Shown in pieces: positions 52,101 to 56,915 of a stretch of DNA of 64,000 bases (within the stretch, counting starts at the first letter, position 1; every line of letters begins with the position of its first letter). The DNA comes from CAVVUC01 sp963751395 (GTDB lineage: Bacteria > Verrucomicrobiota > Verrucomicrobiia > Chthoniobacterales > Chthoniobacteraceae), in contig CAVVUC010000002.1 in the NCBI GenBank assembly GCA_963751395.1, positions 1,364,001 to 1,428,000 on the forward strand. The letters are read 5' to 3'. Position numbers and translations under genes: made by a program. The notes below the pieces were generated by a model. The model ran no database searches, was not told the origin of the DNA, and saw only the letters and a program-made list of their open reading frames with translations.

Positions 52101-52616
52101 AGCGCCGGAGTTGTCGCCGGGACCTTTGCGGGAAAACCGGAAGGCAGCGTCTTCGCTGCAAGCGGCTACAACTGGCTCATCAGCTACGTCGGCGGCGATG
52201 GCAACGATGTCGTTCTCACCATCGCGACGGAGCAACGGGCATGGCGTTACGCGAACTTCGGCAGCGCCACGGACGCCGGCACCGCTGCCGACGGCGCAGA
52301 TCCGAACAACGACGGCGAGACGAACTTCCTCGAATTCGCCACCGGCCAGAACGCGAACGCGGCGACGAGGAAACCGGGAGAACTCGTCCACAAGGGAGAG
52401 GAACTCGAATTCACATACACCCGCAGCATCGCGGCGATGAACGACGGCGTGACTTTCAGTGTCGAGTGGAGCGACACGCTCAGTGCCGGAAGCTGGACCA
52501 GCGTCGGTGCGGGTACGGTCCTCAAAGACGACGGAACCCTGCAAACTGTGACAGCAAGTGTTCCCGTCGGCGGTGGCGCGAAGCGGTTCATGCGATTGAG
52601 AATCACGAAGCCGTGA
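46176..52616 (+). CDS. Svx/AvrXca-like (DUF6055) HExxH protein with PATR, hexapeptide-like and two LamG modules
   Basis: ATG 46176 precedes a clear signal peptide (RRLAILTAALFGLALAIPANA); ATG 46062, overlapping the previous stop, is an alternative. About 2,146 residues: short PATR (~33-310); a galactose-binding-like sandwich (~310-455); a DUF6055-like region (~455-860) with HEFMHVMQFEQGG, an HExxH zinc motif at ~577-581, and nearby GDWYENHANYGRERRYEYY. Next are hexapeptide-like beta-helix turns (~885-1000; VVSGNAVVSESAVVSG, GNARVRDFA), LamG (~1030-1230), PATR, a second LamG (~1572-1790), PATR, and the shared C-terminal module ending RFMRLRITKP. Svx and AvrXca are secreted proteins of plant-associated bacteria; protease activity is suggested by the motif only. 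It is the last gene of the giant-protein run. Confidence 0.78.
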   Translation: MHPVTFFHSLSRNPAKRSRRLAILTAALFGLALAIPANAATYYFDVNGNTAGSGVTGGSSYNWSGAFWSISGTGGSTATRTWSSTGNAVHFVAASDAAGKSFTINLTSGSTTWVQALTVNSGDVTVQNNDSSNMPLGVSSTWTVAAGASLKLLAGTASWGALNMNACSLTAAVSGTMEIAGLGNSAGSLTKTGTGTLTISKAGKYTGDTVVSSGTLVCATPSLADGAAVYLNTGATIVLPHDYADRVRRLYIDGLEQSQGKWGAPGSVAGGTADFESPLISGSGVLWAVNGAEVTPVTVDPAGAAFTGTVSAEFNTDGSFGGWTTSQVSGATVAGGLLSGTSSGSAPWVLLTGTVGLADLDLGFNDYLEVRMQVPASYAGDIQFSYGTIAKPGFGADRMFAIPAANVAKDGAFHTYRIDLGLERLWGSALTDLRIQPVNASGLAFAIDYIRVGDLPGDTYATYYGDWPSAGDHELVSKHFRFRWLDNLANDGTPTGMNATWAHENLRNIEQCWQVFVKHLGYKEPNVRSGVKYKTDFICEYGGNWATVSGNGHSYLNIGPGGLSYNGTDNGSTVISHEFMHVMQFEQGGSMPGDWYENHANYGRERRYEYYEPARSELTTTAVRDGHFALHPGRTYYESWPFYLYLDENPDNLPGLGEGTVAKVWQQCAANEYPYATIARIASLASLKDAIGGFARRMATADFKYQTSLQTSCGGIPGDVFASELVQTAEDSAWWRVPHEKAPMQGGYAMHPLVVTGSGAGRTVTVDLRPLVDPTRGSEFRAALVVMSDEGSTRYSTLWSSGTNSVTLAANENKLWLTVAATPTNMPYVAIDESPGQYPFRSAVGKQRHHYEVQITGATPRETAAGSTSGLTQHANGLGWKASSATVASTAYVGPNARVRDFAQVLNSARIEDYAVVSGNAVVSESAVVSGHATVTGSVSGNARVRDFASVSATVNGNARVLQHAEVTGGSVGGNAIIRGFAGDGGGTVNGWTILDGAYFYWGDANNTFAAAHEPWVGLSDSWKFLLPAWTVASFPFDANHGDLALDYLSGMAAFARGASWTASDTGRTGVLTFTGSNQWLTFDRSLVDSGAFTLDFWVKPQGGAANQALFWIGSSTSKRLVFTPDDGTGHAKITISNGGADISLTGTAALPVGTWSNVVLALDGTTGRLIVNGTQSGSAGIPYLPETLASGNANSTSLRVFIGRGEGGAHPMFQGSVDDVKFYSRALGVASVVSNLTNQFTWDGSSDDWNNGHWSPDGISFVSGGVATINSGIVTMTAAATAASVTLNGGTLVTGAGRVLDGFQALTLNVGATLRANANYSVFNGPVTLNGGTISTSLAGSSSYGNFVLKNTLTVGGTQTSTISANLRIGDNTDRIFNIAPTGDPSGIDLLFSGVLGHQNNVSWGYMTKTGSGTMALSSTANAIGRYTVSAGRLLFLEAMSGGINGGIVNNATVEARVSGSSNISYSQAISGTGQFIKSGAGQLTLLGANSFSGVTQINGGSLRLGNGATSSFLAGTVVNNASLVIATDSSLSLPALISGSGTLTKTGTGELILAGSNTYTGSTVIEHGSVRVSPLRHRWSFNGSLANSTGGPSATAVGGVTLSSSQATLTGGAYGSSYISLGQNILPNGSASPLTMEVWATEKSIKSWSRIFDFGSGTSNYFMMSWTQGTTSTLDRVEVVPGGGTVNNSMQPYSLNTQYHISMVISPGAGSGGTNLLQWARRDAAGTVLKSGSMSVSWNLSQLGQTNLWLGHSQFSGDNDANASYNEVRIWDTALTQSQLSASAALGPDALPSAGATLPSASDVRLLASDSVLDLAGNTQTIGSLDGVAGSKVLIGSGALTAGGNGSSTTFAGVLSGSGAFTKTGAGTMTLAASNTFTGSTIVAGGKIAVSGSLACPVTASAGTFAPRGVLVSTGTVNVGAGGRFEVRINGATVGSQYDQLSTSGGVTLAGALDIVAAPGLEPGSTFTILNKTSAGVVAGTFAGKPEGSVFAASGYNWLISYVGGDGNDVVLTIATEQRAWRYANFGSATDAGTAADGADPNNDGETNFLEFATGQNANAATRKPGELVHKGEELEFTYTRSIAAMNDGVTFSVEWSDTLSAGSWTSVGAGTVLKDDGTLQTVTASVPVGGGAKRFMRLRITKP

Positions 52617-52646
52617 ATGCGATGAACGACCGGTGGATTGTTCCAC

Positions 52647-52766
52647 CCTCGATCCCAAGCTCCAGCTTGGGATCGCACTTGTCTGACGAAGCTGTGCTTC
52701 GTCACCGCACGATGAAGCGGAGCTTCAGGGACAAGTGCGTTACCAAGCTGGAGCTTGGTAACGAGG
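52647..52766. repeat. REPIN-like palindromic element, copy 1
   Basis: The 311 bases between 52616 and 52928 hold no gene. This element comprises a left hairpin (52650-52675, CGATCCCAAGCT/AGCTTGGGATCG), an outer stem CGCACTTGTC (52674-52683) with GACAAGTGCG (52730-52739), inner hairpins ACGAAGC/GCTTCGT (52686-52702) and TGAAGC/GCTTCA, and a right hairpin ACCAAGCT/AGCTTGGT. The first hairpin starts 34 bases after the last giant gene's stop and could also stop transcription or protect the mRNA end. Confidence 0.88.
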
Positions 52767-52770
52767 CACC

Positions 52771-52847
52771 AAAGCCCCGTCCGCTTGCGGGACCTCGATC
52801 CACTCGCCGTTGAAAGCTTTGTTGCGCGGGGGTCCCGCCTGCTGACG
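52771..52847. repeat. Duplicated fragment of the ydbL-like gene 3' end
   Basis: These 77 bases match 56323-56399 in the same orientation with about five mismatches (begins AAAGCCCCGTCCGCTTGC). The distant copy is the 3' coding end of the minus-strand YnbE-YdbL-like gene. Here it is an orphan piece between two REP elements, so it is non-coding debris or the trace of a recombination or insertion event. Confidence 0.85.
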
Positions 52848-52860
52848 TTGTAACTCCCAT

Positions 52861-52917
52861 CCTCGATCCCAAGCTCCAGCTTGGGATCGCACTTGTCTAT
52901 GAAGCTCCGCTTCGATA
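52861..52917. repeat. Partial REP element immediately upstream of the RAYT gene
   Basis: It repeats the left half of the REPIN: hairpin CGATCCCAAGCT/AGCTTGGGATCG, then CACTTGTC and GAAGC/GCTTC. It ends about 11 bases before the transposase ATG at 52928. REP palindromes flanking their own transposase gene are typical of RAYT loci. Confidence 0.8.
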
Positions 52918-52927
52918 ACATGGGGCC

Positions 52928-53502
52928 ATGCGCAGCCGTTATCGAGTTCATGAACCCGACAGGGCGCATTTTGTCACCGCAACCATCGTCGAATGGCTGC
53001 CGGTCTTCACCACCGCCGCCTGCTGCGACATCCTTGTGCGCTCGCTCGAACATTGCCGACAGCACAAGGGGCTGAGGGTTTACGCGGCTCGCCCACCCGC
53101 CAACCTCCGCTAGTCCCATCCGCCGCCTCGTGGGTCATCCTCGACAATCACTTCCACGCCATCCTTGCCGCACCCGATCTCTCCGCCGTGCTGCGCGATT
53201 TGAAGAGCTTCACCGCCATGCAGATCATCGAGCAGCTACAGGCCGCGCGTCGCGAGTGGCTGCTCAATCAGCTCCGCTATTACCGCGCCGCCCACAAGCC
53301 GAATGAGTATCAGGTCTGGCAGGAAGGCTCGCACCCGCAGGCGATCCTCGATGATGCGATGATGCGGCAGAAGCTCGAGTATCTGCACAACAATCCGGTC
53401 AAGCGCGGGCTGGTGGCATCGCCGGAGCACTGGCGCTATTCGTCGGCGCACGAATGGCTCGGCGGGGCGTTGCCGGTTTTGAAATGCGATGACTGGTTGT
53501 AG
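52928..53502 (+). pseudogene. REP-associated tyrosine transposase (RAYT, Y1_Tnp family), disrupted
   Basis: The N-terminal part begins MRSRYRVHEPDRAHFVTATI and runs to KGLRVYA. The rest, in another frame, begins WVILDNHFHAILAAPDLS and ends HEWLGGALPVLKCDDWL. Joined, these give a typical short RAYT with the HUH motif (NHFHAI) and the tail motif YLHNNPVKRGLV. Between them, 53087-53130 is a 44-base insertion that is absent from the expected protein; it brings an in-frame TAG at 53111 and shifts the frame by two. No functional transposase is expected from this copy. RAYTs are single-strand nucleases that move REP hairpins, and three REP-type elements lie around this gene, consistent with a decayed REP/RAYT system. 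Confidence 0.85.
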
Positions 53503-53551
53503 CCGGCTGTGCGAAGCTGGAACTTCACGGATTAGCGCTTTCTCCTTCCAT

Positions 53552-53671
53552 CCTCGATCCCAAGCTCCAGCTTGGGATCGCACTTGTCTGCGAAGCTCCG
53601 CTTCGTCACCGCACGATGAAGCAGGAGCTTCAGGAACAAGTGCGTTACCAAGCTGGAGCTTGGGATCGAGG
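53552..53671. repeat. REPIN-like palindromic element, copy 2
   Basis: It is about 120 bases, the same as copy 1. The ends form a perfect 24-base terminal inverted repeat (53552-53575, beginning CCTCGATCCC, and 53648-53671, ending GGGATCGAGG). The inside holds CGAAGC/GCTTCG and GAAGC/GCTTC hairpins and the CACTTGT/ACAAGTG stem. It lies 49 bases downstream of the RAYT pseudogene, so the transposase is bracketed by REP elements. Confidence 0.9.
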
Positions 53672-53689
53672 ACGAACCGAGTTTCAAGC

Positions 53690-53765
53690 CGCTGTCTGCG
53701 TTCCCAAAGCCCGAGGCTAACTTCAGGAACGAGGGCGAAGCGCTTCGCTAACTTTGGTAACGAGG
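53690..53765. repeat. Variant REP palindrome overlapping the 3' end of the PEP-CTERM gene
   Basis: It contains the perfect palindrome GCGAAGCGCTTCGC (53735-53748) and a CTTTGGTAACGAGGACGAA border like that of the other REP copies. The stop codon and last ~11-14 codons of the minus-strand PEP-CTERM gene lie within it. Confidence 0.65.
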
Positions 53766-54859
53766 ACGAAAATGGCGGCTCCAGACATTAAGAGAACGCA
53801 TGAAGTCGGCTCTGGCACCGTTGCGACTGCGACACCCCGGACTCCGTTTGCAAGCTGATATGCAAATACGACCTGCCCACTATCGTTGATGCCTTGGGTA
53901 AAGAAATTGGTTACTGTAACAGTCGAGCCAAAAAGCGTATCGCCAGTAGCAATGACTTTGTCTGCAATCGGATTGGGTCCAGTGAAAATGCCGCTCCCTC
54001 CACTATCGAGGCGAGCGAAGAAGGCAATACTTCCTGTGTCATTGATGGACGGGTCACCATCAAAAGCGCTAAACGGCCCAAGGGTGTCTGCAAGTATTAC
54101 CGCCGGGCCGCCAGAGCCATAGGCGATGGCACCGGGTGTTGCAAATGCGACGGTGCCGCTGCTGTTGATGGACGGATTGCCGAAGAACATGCTAAACGAC
54201 CCGCTGGCATTTGCGATAGTTGTCACTGCCCCACCGCTGCTGCGGAAGACGCCGCTGCCACTGCCCGCGCCGTCGAGCGCAGCGAGGAAGGCAGCCGTGC
54301 CGGAGTCATTAAACGATGGGTGACTGAAAAGTGTCAGGGGGCCGCTGGTGTCGATAATCGTGAACGGTGCGCCTCCGTTGCCGGCATAAATCCCTGCGAC
54401 AAAGGTAGGTCGATTGGCGAAGAAAGCGACCGTCCCGGAAGAATTGATTGAGGGAGCGGAACCAAGAGGGAAAAAGCTAGTATTGTCTGCGATAGTCGTA
54501 AATGCGCCCCCGCTACCGCGGAAAATGCCGGAAGCGCCACTGTTCAGGGCTGCGTAAAACGCAACGGTCCCAGAATCATTGATGGAAGTGTTGCCACCGA
54601 ACGAAGTAAAAGTGCTGGTCGTGTCTGCAATTGTTGTGATGGAGCCTCCGCTGCCACGGAACACACCCTCACCTCCGGAGCGCAGCGAAGCCCAAAATGC
54701 AACTACGCCGTTATTATTGATCGATGGCTCGCTGCCGAATGCAAAAAAGGCTCCCGTGCTGTCGGCAATGTTCGTAAATGAGTATTGCGCGTGCGCTGCA
54801 AGCGGTATGAGCAGTGTGATCGAAAGGATCGATAAAACGTGGATGGTGTGTTTTTTCAT
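53723..54859 (-). CDS. PEP-CTERM exported protein with INDSGTVAF-type repeats
   Basis: The start chosen is the ATG at 54859, giving signal peptide MKKHTIHVLSILSITLL..AAHAQ; the frame stays open ~84 codons upstream but reads as non-protein. The 378 residues consist mostly of about seven repeats of roughly 45 residues (PSINNNGVVAF, TSINDSGTVAFYA, PSINSSGTVAFFA, each followed by GIFRGSGGA..TTIA), suggesting a beta-propeller. The C-terminus is a PEP-CTERM signal: VPEPTS (~348), a hydrophobic stretch CVLLMSGAAIFVLV, then a basic tail ending RPRS. In known systems an exosortase cleaves this signal; none is encoded in this window. The tail after FVLV is encoded by a REP palindrome. This is the only PEP-CTERM protein here. 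Function unknown; probably cell surface or matrix. Confidence 0.85.
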   Translation of the reverse strand: MKKHTIHVLSILSITLLIPLAAHAQYSFTNIADSTGAFFAFGSEPSINNNGVVAFWASLRSGGEGVFRGSGGSITTIADTTSTFTSFGGNTSINDSGTVAFYAALNSGASGIFRGSGGAFTTIADNTSFFPLGSAPSINSSGTVAFFANRPTFVAGIYAGNGGAPFTIIDTSGPLTLFSHPSFNDSGTAAFLAALDGAGSGSGVFRSSGGAVTTIANASGSFSMFFGNPSINSSGTVAFATPGAIAYGSGGPAVILADTLGPFSAFDGDPSINDTGSIAFFARLDSGGSGIFTGPNPIADKVIATGDTLFGSTVTVTNFFTQGINDSGQVVFAYQLANGVRGVAVATVPEPTSCVLLMSGAAIFVLVTKVSEALRPRS

Positions 54860-54926
54860 TTTTGGTGTGCGAAAAGGCGGCGGTGCAAGCAGGTGCTGTG
54901 ACGCACAGTGCGGTTCGCGCGCACGG

Positions 54927-55562
54927 TTAGACCGTTGCGAGCCACCAAGTTTGAGGTTTGGGCTGCGGTGTGTCTGGGGCATTTTGGGCGTGGTGAGTGG
55001 CGAGAGATAGAAGGTAGTCGAGATGAAACGTCGCGATACGAACAATCTTACCGTCTGGGAGTAGCCTTCCGATGTAGCTGATTCGCGCCGACTGCTGACT
55101 CGCGGGAACATGGCTGGTAGAGCCTCCCATGCAATACTCGTGCGCGTATGGACAGCGAAGCCATGAGTAAATGAGCGATGCGTAAGTATGCCGCTTGAGG
55201 TCGAGGGGTGGAATCTGTGGAAAGCGGGCGCAAGCCTCGGAAAATGGTGGGTCTATTTCGTCGTCTCGAAGGATGCAAGTGAACTCGCCGGGCGGCCCCC
55301 AAGGCGTGTCGCGCTCGGTGATGCGCCCCGCTCTGAGTAGGCTCGTGACGCAAACGTAGTCGCAATGAGCATCGGGCAGAGACTGCGTGACCAGAAGCTC
55401 GACAAAGCGGTTGCGGTCGAACCCACGGCCTGGCCAGCACCGCGCTGAGCAACCGGAAAGAACAGCAGTTAGGATAAGAACCAAGTTGGCGTAATCGACC
55501 TTCGGACCGCTAACCATAAGCTCGTTTACGAGCCTAATCCTATCGAGAAGAAATTCGCGCAT
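54927..55562 (-). CDS. Conserved-looking hypothetical protein, 211 residues
   Basis: ATG 55562 gives MREFLLDRIRLVNELMVSGP. The protein has a normal amino-acid balance, with a hydrophobic patch YANLVLILTAVLSGCSARCWPG (~24-45), a charged middle (ILRDDEIDPPFSEACARFPQIP) and a Pro/Gln-rich C-terminus. No signal peptide or known motif was recognised. It lies 67 bases upstream of the PEP-CTERM start on the same strand, so co-transcription is possible. Codon usage is less GC-rich than that of the giant genes, consistent with an accessory region. I cannot name a family. Confidence 0.65.
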   Translation of the reverse strand: MREFLLDRIRLVNELMVSGPKVDYANLVLILTAVLSGCSARCWPGRGFDRNRFVELLVTQSLPDAHCDYVCVTSLLRAGRITERDTPWGPPGEFTCILRDDEIDPPFSEACARFPQIPPLDLKRHTYASLIYSWLRCPYAHEYCMGGSTSHVPASQQSARISYIGRLLPDGKIVRIATFHLDYLLSLATHHAQNAPDTPQPKPQTWWLATV

Positions 55563-55586
55563 GTTATCGGCCTAACTTTTTCCCTC

Positions 55587-55637
55587 GTGACGAAGTTGCA
55601 TTTCGTCACCCACCTGCTTTGCGAAGCTGTGCTTCGC
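55587..55637. repeat. Pair of REP-type hairpins
   Basis: GTGACGAA/TTCGTCAC (55587-55609) and GCGAAGC/GCTTCGC (55621-55637) match the inner hairpins of the REPIN copies. They sit between two minus-strand genes, just upstream of the 211-residue hypothetical gene and just after the stop of the next one. Confidence 0.75.
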
Positions 55638-55648
55638 GTTCATTTTTC

Positions 55649-55939
55649 CTACCCCGTGAACGCCCTGCCGCTGGGCAGCAGGAACTCGCGGCGGATGGCG
55701 AGGTGCTGGTCGTCCCACCACGGCCAGCCGGTTTCGGCGGCGTGCTGGATTTTGCGGCGCTTGAGCAGGACGATGTCGAATTGCGCGTCGCGCTGGGTGC
55801 GCAGTTGCGTGGCTTTGCTCTGCTTGTCGGTCTGCGGGTCGCCGCTCTTCGTGCAGGCGTAGAGCACGGCTTGGTGAAATTCGCCCGCATGAGGAGCCGT
55901 TGGCCGTGGGAGGAGTTGGGTCTGCCATGATGTGTCCAT
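55649..55939 (-). CDS. Small hypothetical protein, about 96 residues
   Basis: ATG 55939 gives MDTSWQTQLLPRPTAPHAGE. The later part (DIVLLKRRKIQHAAETGWPW, then LAIRREFLLPSG) reads as a real, basic, Trp-rich protein, whereas the frame upstream of this ATG does not. There is no signal peptide or membrane segment. It lies in the repeat-rich patch, flanked by REP hairpins and the cloverleaf element. I do not recognise a family. The start is tentative because no good ribosome-binding site is visible. Confidence 0.45.
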   Translation of the reverse strand: MDTSWQTQLLPRPTAPHAGEFHQAVLYACTKSGDPQTDKQSKATQLRTQRDAQFDIVLLKRRKIQHAAETGWPWWDDQHLAIRREFLLPSGRAFTG

Positions 55940-56112
55940 TCTGGTTGCCGCGTTTCCGCTTCGACAGGCATCGTGCCGCAGAGAGGGGTGTGAAATCAAG
56001 ACAAAAGTAGAAGATTTTATTTGGAACGCAAGAAATCGGGCGGATACACTAAGATTTGGGTGATAATGGCCTGGTGATTTTGATGGAAACGGGATTGCGC
56101 CGGGGAGCGCAC

Positions 56113-56245
56113 GCGTCCCCGCGTGCTGCATCGGGCGGGGACGCCCGATGGCGGCGCGTCTTCAGGAGGGATTCGGGCCAAGTGTTGCATCCGGCGCAAC
56201 ATCCCGGTTTCCGGCGAGGACGCCGGAAACTGCACGCGGGGACGC
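56113..56245. repeat. Cloverleaf-like palindromic element (14-bp closing stem plus three hairpins)
   Basis: The 358 bases between 55939 and 56298 hold no gene but contain this structure. The closing stem is GCGTCCCCGCGTGC (56113-56126) with GCACGCGGGGACGC (56232-56245), perfect over 14 pairs. Inside are CATCGGGCG/CGCCCGATG (56129-56150), TGTTGC/GCAACA (56183-56201) and GTTTCCGGCG/CGCCGGAAAC with an AGGA loop (56207-56230). It follows the stop of the minus-strand envelope operon by ~53 bases, so it may serve as terminator, mRNA cap or mobile palindrome. Confidence 0.85.
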
Positions 56246-56297
56246 ATCCACTCCCTGGTCAAACGCGCGCGTTCCTTGGAACCAAGACTGACTCGCC

Positions 56298-56915
56298 CTA
56301 CATTCCCTTTTGCTTCCAGACAAAAGCCCCGTCCGCTTGCGGGACCTCGATCCATTCGCCGTTGAAAGCTTTGTTGCGCGCGAGTTCCGCCTGCTGGCGC
56401 TGCACCTCTTCGAGCGGGAGATTCTTCTTCTGCGAAATGTCCTGCATCATTGCGGATCTGTCTTTGTTCTCGGCTTCGACCATGCGCTGGACGTATTCGC
56501 CAAACTCGCCTGGCGGCTGGTTGCGAATTTCGAGCATGCCTTTGTGCGACTCGCCGACGAGCCGGTTGTTTTTCAACACCTGGACATCGCCCATGCGATT
56601 GCGCAGGCGTGTCTGCACGTCCTCGTTGCCTGCGGGTTGTGCGCCGGTCACGCGCTTCTGCACGCTCGCGTCGGCGTGCTGATAGACATCGACGCGCATG
56701 TTGAGATCGACCTTGAGGGGATCGACTTTGAGCGGCTGTTTCGTGCCGATGTTGATCGTCGGGCCGTTCGCGCAGCCGGCGAGCACGACCAGCGCGAGGC
56801 TAACGCCTGCGGTCTTCCGTGCCGTGCAAAACCATGTCGATGTTCCGCGAGCCGGTCGGGCCTTGCAGCGTGAATTTGAGATTGCCTTCGTTGTTCGCGA
56901 ACCAAAATGAAACAT
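56298..56915 (-). CDS. YnbE-like lipoprotein fused to YdbL-like (DUF1318) domain
   Basis: A lipobox LVVLAGC places the acylated Cys at ~48 if ATG 56915 is used. That start overlaps ydbH by 116 bases and gives an unusually long N-region; no closer ATG, GTG or TTG is in frame. After the Cys, a short segment (GPTINIGTKQ..VDLNMRVDVY) resembles YnbE. The C-terminal ~90 residues (LVGESHKGMLEIRNQPPGEF, VEAENKDRSAMMQDIS, FNGEWIEVPQ) resemble YdbL/DUF1318. In E. coli ynbE and ydbL are separate genes after ydbH, and the three act with TamB-like proteins in phospholipid transport to the outer membrane. Here the two small proteins seem fused. It is the last gene of the lgt operon, which supplies the lipidating enzyme. 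Confidence 0.75.
   Translation of the reverse strand: MFHFGSRTTKAISNSRCKARPARGTSTWFCTARKTAGVSLALVVLAGCANGPTINIGTKQPLKVDPLKVDLNMRVDVYQHADASVQKRVTGAQPAGNEDVQTRLRNRMGDVQVLKNNRLVGESHKGMLEIRNQPPGEFGEYVQRMVEAENKDRSAMMQDISQKKNLPLEEVQRQQAELARNKAFNGEWIEVPQADGAFVWKQKGM

Noticed and set aside
52647..53671. CRISPR-like array of repeats
   Set aside because: Repeats are few, about 120 bases long, internally palindromic and irregularly spaced around a RAYT gene; no cas genes are present.
53894..54451. 185-residue plus-strand frame opposite the PEP-CTERM gene
   Set aside because: It mirrors the INDSGTVAF repeat codons; periodic antisense text, not an independent gene.
53723..55111. Longer N-terminus for the PEP-CTERM protein starting at 55111
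   Set aside because: The extra 84 codons overlap the 211-residue gene and read as non-protein; the signal peptide begins at ATG 54859.
56113..56245. Possible tRNA because of the cloverleaf shape
   Set aside because: No TTC loop, D-loop bases or CCA-compatible acceptor; it is too long (133 bases) and the stems are perfect GC palindromes.
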